Shown one piece after another: positions 16,270 through 24,583 of a stretch of DNA of 33,036 nt. This DNA comes from Gammaproteobacteria bacterium (GTDB taxonomy: Bacteria; Pseudomonadota; Gammaproteobacteria; Enterobacterales; Aeromonadaceae). The translations under genes were made by a program, and so were the position numbers. The notes under the pieces are model-generated. The model was not told the origin of the DNA. It ran no database searches and was given only the letters and a program-made list of their open reading frames with translations. Each line of letters begins with the position of its first letter. Within the stretch, counting starts at the first letter, position 1. The stretch covers positions 1 to 33,036 of the forward strand of contig JAAEZO010000014.1 of NCBI GenBank assembly GCA_018222825.1. The letters run 5' to 3'.

Positions 16270-17079
16270 ATGGCACAAGAGGCGGGAAAGAGAGTGGACA
16301 ACAAGGAGTCTGGCAGCCGTTTTTATCGTAACGGGCCCGATCACGGCGCCGGTGAGCAGATTGATTTTGTGCAGATTCGCCGGCGTTTCGACTTTTGCAG
16401 CATCGAGATAGGCCGCTGGGTTACCCGGGCGGAGCGTGAGCGCGCCGCGGGCCTGTTTTTTGATGCCCTGTGTGATCTGATGCTGATTTTGCAGGGGCCC
16501 GAACCCTTGATCTCTTTGCGCGGCACCCTTTCGCTGCAATACGGCATTGGCGGTCGCCCCGGGGTGTCGGCCCATTATAATCCGGGCACCCGTTGTTTTT
16601 CGCTGGCCAAAAACGCCGGCCCCGGCAGCATTGCCCACGAATGGTTTCATGCCTTCGATCACTACATGGCCGACAAGGCGATAGCCGGTGCCGCCGGGGG
16701 GGCATTTGCCTCGCGGGCCTGGCTGAATGATGCCGCCACCCTGAATCACCCGCTCAACGATTTGCTGTTCGACTGCTTTCACACCATTCTGCTGGATGCC
16801 GAAGGCGTCAAGCCCAGCCCGTTGTTTACGGCGTCGGCGGCTACCGACCGGCGCCTGGGCACGGTGTATTACAGCCAGCCGGAAGAACTGTGTGCCCGGG
16901 CCTTTGAGGCTTTTGTGCAGGACGCCGCCATCAAGAACGGTTTTCTGGTCAAGGGTACCAAGGCCACCAAAGAGGCCGAGCTGGGGCTTTATCCGCAGGG
17001 CGAACAGCGCGTGCGGATCAACGCCGCCTTTGGCCGCTACTTCCGTACCCTGGGGGCCGCGCTGCAACGGCGTGGCTAG
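16270..17079 (+). CDS. CLCA_X-like protein with HExxH zinc-peptidase-like motif
   Basis: A 269-residue cytosolic protein, with no signal peptide, of unknown function. The core IAHEWFHAFDHYM (121-133) has HEWFH at 123-127, the HExxH zinc site of metallopeptidases, followed by Asp130/His131. A later acidic stretch, EELCARAFEAFVQD, could supply a third ligand. The layout resembles proteins named CLCA_X and the LPD1 domain; this is recalled rather than searched. ATG 16270 is preferred over the GTG at 16264 because AAGGG lies 5 nt before it. It precedes cobQ by 78 nt on the same strand, possibly in one transcript, but no functional link to cobalamin is evident. Confidence 0.72.
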   Translation: MAQEAGKRVDNKESGSRFYRNGPDHGAGEQIDFVQIRRRFDFCSIEIGRWVTRAERERAAGLFFDALCDLMLILQGPEPLISLRGTLSLQYGIGGRPGVSAHYNPGTRCFSLAKNAGPGSIAHEWFHAFDHYMADKAIAGAAGGAFASRAWLNDAATLNHPLNDLLFDCFHTILLDAEGVKPSPLFTASAATDRRLGTVYYSQPEELCARAFEAFVQDAAIKNGFLVKGTKATKEAELGLYPQGEQRVRINAAFGRYFRTLGAALQRRG

Positions 17080-17157
17080 CCGCTTACATCTTTTAGCGGC
17101 TGTGATATGGTGCCGCTCCAGACTCGATAGCACCCGATGCCCAGCAAGGACAGGCTC

Positions 17158-18717
17158 ATGACCTCATCATTCACACCCCGGCAAGACGGCCGGGCTTATA
17201 CCCTGATGGTGCAGGGCACCGCATCCGATGCCGGCAAAACCACCCTGGTGGCCGGTTTGTGCCGGCTGTTTGCCCGGCGCGGCGCCAGGGTGGCCCCCTT
17301 CAAACCGCAGAACATGGCGCTGAACAGCGCGGTCACCATAGATGGCGGCGAAATCGGCCGGGCCCAGGCGCTGCAGGCGGCGGCCTGTTTTTTGCCGGCC
17401 GAAACCGATTTCAACCCGGTACTGCTGAAACCCCAGAGCAACACTCAGGCCCAGGTAATAGTGCAGGGCCGGGCGCTGTCGGTGATGGAAGCGAAAGACT
17501 TTTTCGGGCCCAAGGCCAAAGACTACAAGCACCGCATGCTGGATGTGGTGATGGACTCGTTTGACAGGCTTCGCCAACGACACCAGCTGGTGTTGATAGA
17601 AGGAGCGGGCAGCCCGGCCGAGATCAACCTGCGCGACAACGACATCGCCAACATGGGCTTTGCCGAAGTGGCCGACTGCCCGGTGATTCTGGTGGCCGAC
17701 ATCGACAAGGGCGGCGTGTTCGCCCAGCTGGTGGGCACCCTGATGCTGCTGAGCGAGTCGGAGCTGGCGCGCATCAAGGGCTTTGTGATCAACCGTTTTC
17801 GCGGTGACATCAGCCTGCTGCAAAACGGCCTGACCATGCTGGAAGAAATGACCGGCAAGCCGGTGCTGGGCGTGCTGCCCTACCTCGACAACCTGCATCT
17901 GGATGCCGAAGACGCCATGTGCCGCACCGCCACCACCAGTGCCGACGAACGGCCGCTCAAGGTGCTGGTACTGGTAACACCGCGCATCAGCAACCATACC
18001 GATCTGGATCCGCTGCGGCTGCACCCGCGGGTAGAGCTGACCCTGATGCACGTGAGCGCCGATCCGGCCGAGTGCCCGGCGGCCGACCTGATTATTCTGC
18101 CCGGCAGCAAGTCGGTACGCGACGATCTGGCCTCGCTGCAAGCGCAGGGCTGGGGCAAGGCACTGAATCGCCATTTACGCTACGGCGGCAAGCTGCTGGG
18201 CATTTGCGGTGGCTACCAGATGCTCGGCCGGCGTATCAGCGATTCACTGGGGGTAGAAGGCGTGGCGGGCGAAAGTGCAGGCCTGGGACTGCTGCCGATA
18301 GACACCGAGTTGCGGCAGAGCAAACAGCTGCGTAATGTGGCAGGTACTCTGCAACTGGGTGGTGAGCAGGGCACAAGCTGCCCGGTGCAAGGCTATGAAA
18401 TTCACTGCGGCCAGAGCCGGGTACTGCAACCGGGGCTACAGCCTTTTCGGTTGTTTGCCGCCGGTCCCGATGGCGAGCCGGGCGAGACCGGCGTTGCCGA
18501 CGGCCTGTTGTCTGACGATGGCCAGGTGCTGGGCACCTATCTGCACGGCCTGTTCGACCATCCCGACGCCTGCAATCAATTGCTGGCCTGGGCCGGTCTT
18601 GAGAATAGCCAGCAGGCGCAGGATCAAAACGCCATTCGGGAAGCCAACCTTGACCGGCTGGCCGACGTGCTGGAACAACATCTCAATCTGGAATTACTAC
18701 AAGACTGCATGCAATAA
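17158..18717 (+). CDS. cobQ: Cobyric acid synthase CobQ
   Basis: A 519-residue cytosolic glutamine amidotransferase that amidates four side-chain carboxyls of adenosylcobyrinate diamide to give adenosylcobyrate. The N-terminal dethiobiotin-synthetase-like domain has [11 protein letters not shown] (20-30) for ATP. The C-terminal type I amidotransferase domain has LLGICGGYQ with nucleophile Cys350 and the catalytic His region LHGLFDHP near 461-468. ATG 17158 is chosen over 17137 because AAGGA precedes it by 8 nt and homologues begin close to the P-loop. CobO follows after 8 nt. The rest of the cobalamin pathway is not in the window. Confidence 0.95.
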   Translation: MTSSFTPRQDGRAYTLMVQGTASDAGKTTLVAGLCRLFARRGARVAPFKPQNMALNSAVTIDGGEIGRAQALQAAACFLPAETDFNPVLLKPQSNTQAQVIVQGRALSVMEAKDFFGPKAKDYKHRMLDVVMDSFDRLRQRHQLVLIEGAGSPAEINLRDNDIANMGFAEVADCPVILVADIDKGGVFAQLVGTLMLLSESELARIKGFVINRFRGDISLLQNGLTMLEEMTGKPVLGVLPYLDNLHLDAEDAMCRTATTSADERPLKVLVLVTPRISNHTDLDPLRLHPRVELTLMHVSADPAECPAADLIILPGSKSVRDDLASLQAQGWGKALNRHLRYGGKLLGICGGYQMLGRRISDSLGVEGVAGESAGLGLLPIDTELRQSKQLRNVAGTLQLGGEQGTSCPVQGYEIHCGQSRVLQPGLQPFRLFAAGPDGEPGETGVADGLLSDDGQVLGTYLHGLFDHPDACNQLLAWAGLENSQQAQDQNAIREANLDRLADVLEQHLNLELLQDCMQ

Positions 18718-18725
18718 GGAACCCC

Positions 18726-19349
18726 ATGAGCGAAGCAAACGACAACAACCGTGATCAGGTAAAGGCCGAACGCCACCAGCAGCGGCAGCAAAAGGTAAAA
18801 GAGGCGGTCGACGCCAGAGTGGCGGCGGCCAGCGACGAGCGCGGCGTGCTGATGGTGATTACCGGCAACGGCAAGGGCAAGAGCACCGCCGGTTTTGGTA
18901 CAGTGGCGCGGGCCGTGGGCCACGGCAAAAGCGCGGCCGTGGTGCAGTTTATCAAGGGCGGCTGGGAATGCGGCGAGCGCAACCTGCTGCAAAAAGTGGG
19001 CGTGCCCTTTGTGGTCATGAACACCGGCTTTACCTGGGAAACCCAGAACCGGGAACAGGACATGGCCGCCTGCGAACAAACCTGGCTGCCGGCCGAAAAA
19101 ATGCTGGCCGACCCGAGCATCGATCTGGTGCTGCTGGACGAACTCACCTACATGGTGGCCTATCATTATCTGGATCTGGACCGAGTGCTGACCGCGCTGA
19201 AAAACCGCCCGCCGCACCAGCATGTGATCATTACCGGCCGTGGTTGCCACCGCTCCATCATCGAGCTGGCCGACACCGTGAGTGAAGTACAACCGATCAA
19301 ACATGCCTTTGATGCCGGCGTTAAAGCCCAACCCGGCTTTGATTACTGA
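18726..19349 (+). CDS. cobO: Corrinoid adenosyltransferase CobO/BtuR
   Basis: A 207-residue ATP:co(I)rrinoid adenosyltransferase that attaches the 5'-deoxyadenosyl group to cobalt. It serves salvage as well as synthesis of cobalamin. A charged helical N-terminus (1-35) precedes the P-loop GNGKGKST (47-54). FIKGGWECGE, LLDELTYM and VIITGRG are all conserved in the family. It lies 8 nt after cobQ with AAGGA before its ATG, so the two form an operon that ends at the strong terminator at 19377. No B12 riboswitch fits in the 78 nt before cobQ. Confidence 0.95.
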   Translation: MSEANDNNRDQVKAERHQQRQQKVKEAVDARVAAASDERGVLMVITGNGKGKSTAGFGTVARAVGHGKSAAVVQFIKGGWECGERNLLQKVGVPFVVMNTGFTWETQNREQDMAACEQTWLPAEKMLADPSIDLVLLDELTYMVAYHYLDLDRVLTALKNRPPHQHVIITGRGCHRSIIELADTVSEVQPIKHAFDAGVKAQPGFDY

Positions 19350-19376
19350 GGCAATTTTGCAGAATTAAAAAATAAA

Positions 19377-19410
19377 GGCGCTACTGCATATGCAGTAGCG
19401 CCCTTTTTTT
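19377..19410. terminator. Rho-independent terminator after cobO
   Basis: A fully palindromic stem (GGCGCTACTGCA and its complement, 19377-19402) is followed on the plus strand by CTTTTTTT. On the minus strand an A/T stretch also follows, so it may serve the convergent ydcH-like gene. Confidence 0.93.
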
Positions 19411-19428
19411 GATGTTGAGCATAATGAA

Positions 19429-19680
19429 TTACTGAGCCGATTCTTCTTTTTTAACCAGATTGAACAGAGTGTCTTTCAGATTGACACGTTTCAGCTTCAA
19501 CTCTTCAAGATGATTGTCGCCGGTAGGCCGGTCTGCCGCCTCGATTTTAAATACTTCATTGTCGATTTCATGGTAATCATCAAATAACTTGGCGAAGTGA
19601 CGATCATTCATTTTAAGGTGACGAATAGTGTGGTGATGATCGGGGAATTCTTTTAATAAGCTATGTTTTTCTAAAGACAT
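19429..19680 (-). CDS. YdcH family protein (DUF465)
   Basis: An 83-residue, highly charged, helical protein. The core HFAKLFDDYHEIDNEVFKIE, followed by LEELKLKRVNLKDTL, matches the DUF465/YdcH pattern: a short coiled-coil hairpin of unknown function, common in gammaproteobacteria. A GAGG lies about 10 nt before the ATG. A perfect FNR box lies 72-85 nt upstream, and TTGACA (19738-19743) with TAGTGT (19716-19721) forms a plausible promoter between. Family assignment is good; role unknown. Confidence 0.82.
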   Translation of the reverse strand: MSLEKHSLLKEFPDHHHTIRHLKMNDRHFAKLFDDYHEIDNEVFKIEAADRPTGDNHLEELKLKRVNLKDTLFNLVKKEESAQ

Positions 19681-19715
19681 ATTATATTGGCCTCGCGCTA
19701 TTGGTTTGATTTATT

Positions 19716-19765
19716 ACACTAGCAACATGACACTGCATGTCAAGCCGTGCATTGATCCAAATCAA
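19716..19765 (-). promoter_or_regulatory. Perfect FNR box and promoter upstream of the ydcH-like gene
   Basis: TTGATCCAAATCAA (19752-19765) matches the FNR consensus TTGAT-N4-ATCAA at all ten positions. On the minus strand TTGACA (19738-19743), 16 bp and TAGTGT (19716-19721) follow. The box centre would be near -49, not the usual -41.5, so the controlled gene and mode are uncertain. Confidence 0.6.
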
Positions 19766-19791
19766 AAGTGTGTAGCTGAAGGCCAAATGTT

Positions 19792-19921
19792 TACACTGCC
19801 TGATAAACCAGAGAGTTATCTGCTTTTTCTGTTTCGGACTTGTGACGAGCATACTTGGGAGCAGATGAACGGGCAGGGCACAACACAACACCAGCTCCGC
19901 CACTGGCGGCAGTAAATTCGG
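19792..19921 (+). mobile_element. Decayed 5' end of an IS903-like element (remnant)
   Basis: Read on the plus strand, this stretch aligns along its length with the 5' end of the intact IS at 19992-21044 read on the minus strand. The first well-aligned block (19804-19827) has 20 of 24 identities, and a 52-nt ungapped block follows TGACGA. CACTGGCGGCAGTA matches the codons for NWRQY. The transposase start ATG is ACG here, and most changes are transitions. It is therefore a truncated older relative in opposite orientation. Confidence 0.75.
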
Positions 19922-19991
19922 GTTCTGCTCAGTCTTGAATAAACCATTGCGGCGGTGTGCGTTTGGTCCATTTTGCAAAGGCGGCTTTGTC

Positions 19992-21044
19992 GGCCTTGTT
20001 GATCAAATCAAAGCCGAGACAACCTGTCCCTAAAGGGCTTTGCGCCCTTAACTGACCGGCTGACGAACAGGCATACCAAGACCTATTACTTTGTTCATGA
20101 CCTTAACACCGGCCAGGATTTCACCGACCTGGCCGTTGTAGTTACGCAAGCTCAACTTGGGATTCACCAATTGTTTGTATCGGGACATCGCCGTTTCCGC
20201 CAGTGACCGCTGATGGTAGCCAGACGTGGTTTTCCAGTCGGCTAGGTGACCTGATTTCAGCGCAGCAACGGCCTCGTTCCTCGGATGCCCTTCATCCCAA
20301 TAGCCGACATTCTTTCGGGGTGGAATGGTCGCTTTGCTGCCTTTCCGGAGCAGTAACTGATGGCACTCCTTGGTATCGTAAGCCCCATCGCCCGAGACCT
20401 GATGCAACCGGCGCCGAAGCGGGTTGAGCAGCGTCGGCAGTACCTCGTTATCCGCCACGTTTTCCAGGCTGACTTCAGCGGCAATCACTTCGTGGGTACG
20501 CGCATCAACCGCAAGGTGTAACTTACGCCAGACCCGGCGCTTACCCTTGCCATGCTTGCGCTGCTTCCATTCGCCGTCACCGAACACCTTCAGCCCGGTG
20601 GCATCGATAACCAGATGAGTGACCGCGCCTTTACTCGGCAAGCGGTACTTCACGTCCACAGTCTTGGCGCGTTTGCTGATACTGCTGTATCCCGGCGAGG
20701 TCAGCGGCACGTCCATCAGCTGAAAAATGGAGTTGATAAACCCTTCCAATGCCCGCAACGGCAAGCCGAAGAAGGCTTTGAGCATCAGCGCCGTTTCAAT
20801 GGCACTATCGCTGTATTGGAAACCGCGACCCCGGCGGCCATGGTGCTGATGGCAATGCCACTGTTCGATGGCCTGTTCATCGACCCATAAGGTAAGCGAA
20901 CCGCGATTAATCAAGGCTCGATTGTACTGCCGCCAGTTACTGATGTTGTGTCGTGCCTTGCCCATCGTGCTGCTCCCGAGTCCATTCGTCAGGAGATCGG
21001 ATCACGGGAAAAGCAGATAGTTCCCTGATTTAGGAAACAACGCC
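19992..21044 (-). mobile_element. IS5-family insertion sequence, IS903 group
   Basis: The element is about 1053 bp. The end after the transposase starts GGCCTTGTTGATCAAATC (19992-20009). The other end, on the minus strand, starts GGCGTTGTTTCCTAAATC (21027-21044). The two 18-bp ends share 13 bases and resemble the IS903 terminal repeat GGCTTTGTTGAATAAATC. No 9-bp target duplication is visible at the flanks, which suggests a rearrangement after insertion. Confidence 0.85.
20048..20965 (-). CDS. IS5-family (IS903 group) transposase
   Basis: A 305-residue DDE transposase of normal length for the group. The catalytic triad is intact: Asp121 in LVIDATGLKVFG, Asp193 in SGDGAYDTKE, and Glu257 in RSLAETAMSRYK (the Y-R-K/E-type signature). 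The N-terminus ISNWRQYNRALINRGSLT matches the family pattern. GGGAG lies 7 nt before the ATG. No frameshift or stop is seen, so the element may still be active despite the missing target duplication. Confidence 0.95.
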   Translation of the reverse strand: MGKARHNISNWRQYNRALINRGSLTLWVDEQAIEQWHCHQHHGRRGRGFQYSDSAIETALMLKAFFGLPLRALEGFINSIFQLMDVPLTSPGYSSISKRAKTVDVKYRLPSKGAVTHLVIDATGLKVFGDGEWKQRKHGKGKRRVWRKLHLAVDARTHEVIAAEVSLENVADNEVLPTLLNPLRRRLHQVSGDGAYDTKECHQLLLRKGSKATIPPRKNVGYWDEGHPRNEAVAALKSGHLADWKTTSGYHQRSLAETAMSRYKQLVNPKLSLRNYNGQVGEILAGVKVMNKVIGLGMPVRQPVS

Positions 21045-21231
21045 CCTCTAAAGCATTAAGGACAGCGCTGAACAAGGTAGATTAGCGTGGCAAGGTTAGC
21101 ACTATGCCTTCACGATCTTCTCGGTTACAGCGCCAAATAGTTCAATACAACAAGGCGCTGCACGCGCACAAGGCAATCAAAGTTTAGAGCTGATAAATTT
21201 CAATTGCCTTACATCCTGGTTCTTTTGGTTC
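21045..21231. other. IS flank; possible 27-residue ORF
   Basis: This 187-bp stretch between the IS and yegD has no recognisable gene. A small basic plus-strand ORF at 21104-21187 (MPSRSSRLQRQIVQYNKALH...) could be a fragment of a gene broken by the IS or chance. No Shine-Dalgarno supports it. Confidence 0.25.
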
Positions 21232-22590
21232 TTATGAAAAAATGGTCCTGGCCCAGCGGGTCAGGCCGGCGGTGACACTGCCGAAGTGGTCACCGATAAC
21301 GATGGGGGTATGCTGAAACTGCTGTTGCAGAAACTGGTTCAGCACCGGTGATTTGGCGGTACCGCCGGTCACAAACACCACATCCGGCTGGCAGTTGGCC
21401 TGAGTAATGGCATCGTTCATCAGTGCGGCTATGGTGCTCAGTTCACGATGGCAGGCGCTGGCAAAGCCGTCTCTGTCCAGGTTTACGGTCAAGCCTTTGT
21501 CTATGTCGAACAAGTCGACTCGCCGCTCGGTGTGATCCGTCAGGGCAATTTTGCTTTGCTCAGCCGCATTCACCACGCGGTAGCTGAGTTTGTTTTTTTG
21601 CACCGTTAACAGGCGCGACAACAGCTCGGGCTGTTCGGCATCACGGATCAGCTGCTCCAGAAACCGGCCATTGGCGGCACTGTAAAATTCGGTCTGATTA
21701 TGAATGTTGTTAATGGAAACCGCTTGCGCGTAGCTATTGGCGGGCACCGGCTTGCCGGTTTTCAGCATGCTGTCCAGGCCAAAGCTGGGCATGATGCCTT
21801 TCAGCGCAAAGGTAATATCAAAATCATTACCCCCCACCCGCTCACCGCTGTGGCTTAGCAAGTCACCGCTTCTGTCTTGCAACAGCGCCTGTTTTGGCCC
21901 CATCAGCAGCATAGAGCAATCGGTGGTGCCACCGCCGATATCGACCACCAGCACTCGGGTTTCTTTGGTCAGGCTGGCTTCGTATTCAAAGCCGGCGGCA
22001 ACCGGTTCAAACTGAAATTCAACGTCCTTGAAGCCGACGCGCTTGGCGGCCTTGGTCAATATCTCCAGGGCTTGCCGGTTACTTTCTTCACCACGCAACC
22101 CCTGAAAGTTGACCGGGCGTCCAATCACCGTTTGGCTGACGCTTCTGCCAAGTGCCGCTTCGGTAAGCCGTTTTACATTGCTCATCATCGCCGCAACAAT
22201 GTCTTCAAATAACTCAACTTGCTGGGGCATCAGGCCACTGGCACCCAGAAATGATTTGGGTGACTTTATGTAGTAACCTTCATCTGGCTCTTGCAGGTAA
22301 TTATTCAATGCCTGCTGGCCAAACGACAATTCGGTTGGGTAGCCATCCAATGCCAGCTCTTTTAATTCAAGCTGTCCTTTTTGCAATTGTCTTTGGCGTT
22401 GCAGCTGAAAGTTTTTTTGCTCTGCCAATGGCAGGTGTTTATGCAGCCAGTTGACGATAACATCTCGGCTTGGCGCATATAAGGTTGACGATATATATCG
22501 ACCATGATCACCTAAAGATAAAATCCTGGGGTTATTATCTTCCATAACGCCGACAGCACAGTTTGATGTGCCGTAGTCAAATCCGATCAT
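21232..22590 (-). CDS. yegD: Hsp70-family chaperone-like protein YegD
   Basis: A 452-residue protein matching E. coli YegD (450 residues) along its whole length from memory. It has the actin/Hsp70 ATPase fold without a normal substrate-binding domain. Phosphate-binding loops are IGFDYGTSN at the N-terminus and VVDIGGGTTD near the middle; VTGGTAKSP near the C-terminus binds adenosine. Other marks are YIKSPKSFLGASGL and VIGRPVNFQGL. The ATG at 22590 is chosen over an upstream TTG because homologues begin at the MIGFDYG motif. The client or role is unknown. It has its own promoter at 22620-22648. Confidence 0.93.
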   Translation of the reverse strand: MIGFDYGTSNCAVGVMEDNNPRILSLGDHGRYISSTLYAPSRDVIVNWLHKHLPLAEQKNFQLQRQRQLQKGQLELKELALDGYPTELSFGQQALNNYLQEPDEGYYIKSPKSFLGASGLMPQQVELFEDIVAAMMSNVKRLTEAALGRSVSQTVIGRPVNFQGLRGEESNRQALEILTKAAKRVGFKDVEFQFEPVAAGFEYEASLTKETRVLVVDIGGGTTDCSMLLMGPKQALLQDRSGDLLSHSGERVGGNDFDITFALKGIMPSFGLDSMLKTGKPVPANSYAQAVSINNIHNQTEFYSAANGRFLEQLIRDAEQPELLSRLLTVQKNKLSYRVVNAAEQSKIALTDHTERRVDLFDIDKGLTVNLDRDGFASACHRELSTIAALMNDAITQANCQPDVVFVTGGTAKSPVLNQFLQQQFQHTPIVIGDHFGSVTAGLTRWARTIFS

Positions 22591-22619
22591 GTTGACATCC
22601 AAAAGCAAAAAGGCCGCGC

Positions 22620-22648
22620 ACTATACAGACACTTCCCGCTCAAGGCAA
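22620..22648 (-). promoter_or_regulatory. Promoter of yegD
   Basis: On the minus strand TTGCCT (22643-22648), a 17-bp spacer and TATAGT (22620-22625) form a good sigma-70 promoter about 30 nt before the ATG. Confidence 0.65.
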
Positions 22649-22701
22649 GATATTTCAGCTCACCTGGTAACGGCATCATTGTGAAGGAATTGGCCTTTTA
22701 C

Positions 22702-22726
22702 TGTTGATTTCAAAAATAAAATCAAC
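22702..22726. promoter_or_regulatory. Inverted repeat upstream of the lipoprotein gene
   Basis: TGTTGATTT (22702-22710) and AAATCAACA (22718-22726) form a perfect 9-bp inverted repeat across 7 AT-rich bases, in the divergent region between yegD and the lipoprotein. It could be an operator or a weak hairpin. Confidence 0.4.
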
Positions 22727-22791
22727 AAGATGGTCCTTTATGGTTTCTGATTTTCAACCCAGGCACAGCTTCAACAAGAGAGCACTTATAA

Positions 22792-23208
22792 ATGAAAAAA
22801 ATATTACTGTTATTTTTTATAGCGGCACTGACTGGATGCACCAACACTGTCAGCGACGAAGCTAAATACCTGCATCCCAATAAAACGGAAGGCTATAGCA
22901 CCGTTCGAGTTTTTGATTTGGCCAGGGAATTTATAACCAATAAAGACTATCAGTGTGAGCCGTCATCCAGCGCCGGCTATGTGCAGTGTGTCAGATACAC
23001 ACGCGAGTGGGATATTCACACCACCCAGGTCATCATCAAAATAGTGCGGGATTATGATGACGGAAACAGCGTATTAATAGTGGCGTCACGATGGGATGAG
23101 GGACTGATTCCCGGCGAGTTTATTTCAAACACCTTTCACAGCGAAGATCTCGCTGATTTGTGTCAATTTGTTGAAAACGAAAACATTGCGGTCTGTAAAA
23201 AAAGCTAG
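22792..23208 (+). CDS. Small lipoprotein of unknown function
   Basis: A 138-residue exported lipoprotein. The signal MKKILLLFFIAALTGC carries a lipobox LTGC with Cys16 as the lipidation site. Residue 17 is Thr, not Asp, which favours the outer membrane. The mature part has four Cys (in YQCEP, YVQCVRY, LCQF and VCKKS) that could form two disulfides. Codon use is noticeably more AT-rich than the neighbours, which suggests later acquisition or relaxed constraint. No family is recognised. It lies between yegD and the racemase, with no evident functional link, and ends at a hairpin terminator. Confidence 0.8.
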   Translation: MKKILLLFFIAALTGCTNTVSDEAKYLHPNKTEGYSTVRVFDLAREFITNKDYQCEPSSSAGYVQCVRYTREWDIHTTQVIIKIVRDYDDGNSVLIVASRWDEGLIPGEFISNTFHSEDLADLCQFVENENIAVCKKS

Positions 23209-23219
23209 CTCGGGCGTCA

Positions 23220-23244
23220 AAAGAGGCAACCGGGTTGCCTCTTT
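23220..23244. terminator. Hairpin terminator between lipoprotein and racemase genes
   Basis: AAAGAGGCAAC and GTTGCCTCTTT form an 11-bp stem around CGG. The genes are convergent, so it can serve both strands, although the T-run is short on each. Confidence 0.8.
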
Positions 23245-23299
23245 GATTACGCACCTCGATTGATGAGCTGAAGACTGACTTTCAGCCCGAAGCCGTCGC

Positions 23300-24532
23300 T
23301 TACTGGGTGCGCTTCAGTATTTTAGGGTTGGAGTTACCCCATACGGTGTACAGATCGGCCAGCAGGGCACCGTTGGCGTCTTCCAGCTCGCCCTGGGTCA
23401 CTTCGGCATCACCCTGTTTGCCGAACAGCACCACTTCGTCACCCGGTTTTACGCCCGGAATGTCGGTCACGTCGATCATGGTGGTGTTCATCGACACCTT
23501 GCCCACCACCGGGGCCCGGTGGCCGTTGACCACCACGTAAGCCTTGTTGGTGAACACCCGGCGATAACCGTCGGAATAGCCCATCGGCAGGTTGGCCAGC
23601 AGCGAGTCACGCTGCAGGGTGTAGGTGCCGTCATACCCCACCAGGTTGCCGGCCGGGTAGTTGTTGACCGAGGCGACCCGGGTCTTGAACGACATCACCT
23701 TCTTGTATTCGGTATAGGAAGGCAGGGTGTCGCCGTAGATGATGCCGCCCGGGCGTACCATGTCGAGGCGGGCTTCCGGCACTTCCAGGGTGGTGAAGGA
23801 GTTGGCGGTGTGCAGGGTCAGCTTGCTGCGATCCAGCTTGCCGTCTTCAATCAGCCACTGAGACTGTTCGTTGAACTTGGCCAGCCCCGCCCGCACGAAG
23901 TCCGCCTCTTCATACTGAAAGTGGGTCATGATGCCGACCAGCTCCAGATTATCCAGCGCCAGCAGCTCGCGGGCTTCCTGCTTGCCTTCGTCTGTGGCCA
24001 CTTCCAGCCCGTTGCGGCTCATGCCACCGGCGTTCAGCCCCAGGTGATAACGCAGGGTCTTGCCTGCCGCACTCGCTATTTTCGCCGCTTCACGCGCGGC
24101 ATCGACGTCACCGAACAACTCTTCCATCTCGTATTGCAGGCCGTCGCTCACCTCGGCGGGGCTGGCACTGCGCACCCGCATGATACGGCCTTGATAGCCG
24201 CTTTCGCGCACCACCCGCGCCTCTTCGTTGCTGGTAATGCCCACACAGGGAATCTTGGCGGCCATCACCGACGGCATCAGGTTGGCAATGCCGTGGCCAT
24301 AGGCGTCGGCTTTCATGATGGCGCAAATACTGGATTTACCGTCGAGCAGGGTTTGCAGGGTGCGAATGTTGTGCTCGAATGCCGCCTGATCGATCTCTAC
24401 CCAGGCATTGGCGGTCTGATACTGGCTGCTGCCGGTATCCAGGCCGGTTACCGGCAACTCGGGAGCCGCCTGTACGGAAGTAGACAAACAGGCAGCCAGG
24501 GCCATTGCCAGCACGGTCGGTTTAAACGTCAT
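23300..24532 (-). CDS. bsr: Periplasmic broad-specificity amino acid racemase (Bsr)
   Basis: A 410-residue PLP enzyme of the alanine-racemase fold, exported to the periplasm. The signal peptide is about MTFKPTVLAMALAACLSTSV with cleavage after QA. The PLP Lys74 lies in KADAYGHG, and the Arg region NAGGMSRNGLE and catalytic Tyr region MGYSDGYRR follow. The signal peptide and motif set match BsrV-type racemases, which make non-canonical D-amino acids that alter peptidoglycan and signal to neighbours. ATG 24532 is chosen over an upstream in-frame ATG because AAGGAG precedes it by 8 nt and the signal peptide starts there. It is a single-gene unit. Confidence 0.92.
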   Translation of the reverse strand: MTFKPTVLAMALAACLSTSVQAAPELPVTGLDTGSSQYQTANAWVEIDQAAFEHNIRTLQTLLDGKSSICAIMKADAYGHGIANLMPSVMAAKIPCVGITSNEEARVVRESGYQGRIMRVRSASPAEVSDGLQYEMEELFGDVDAAREAAKIASAAGKTLRYHLGLNAGGMSRNGLEVATDEGKQEARELLALDNLELVGIMTHFQYEEADFVRAGLAKFNEQSQWLIEDGKLDRSKLTLHTANSFTTLEVPEARLDMVRPGGIIYGDTLPSYTEYKKVMSFKTRVASVNNYPAGNLVGYDGTYTLQRDSLLANLPMGYSDGYRRVFTNKAYVVVNGHRAPVVGKVSMNTTMIDVTDIPGVKPGDEVVLFGKQGDAEVTQGELEDANGALLADLYTVWGNSNPKILKRTQ

Positions 24533-24583
24533 CTCATACTCTCCTTGAATAGGGGTTATCTGCTCCATTGGTGCCGAACACCA

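Noticed and set aside
17080-17157. Cobalamin riboswitch before cobQ
   Set aside because: The gap is too short and no B12-box-like sequence was seen.
19706-19915. 69-codon plus-strand ORF after the FNR box
   Set aside because: It runs through the decayed IS end and crosses the FNR box itself. No ribosome-binding site or protein-like pattern supports it.
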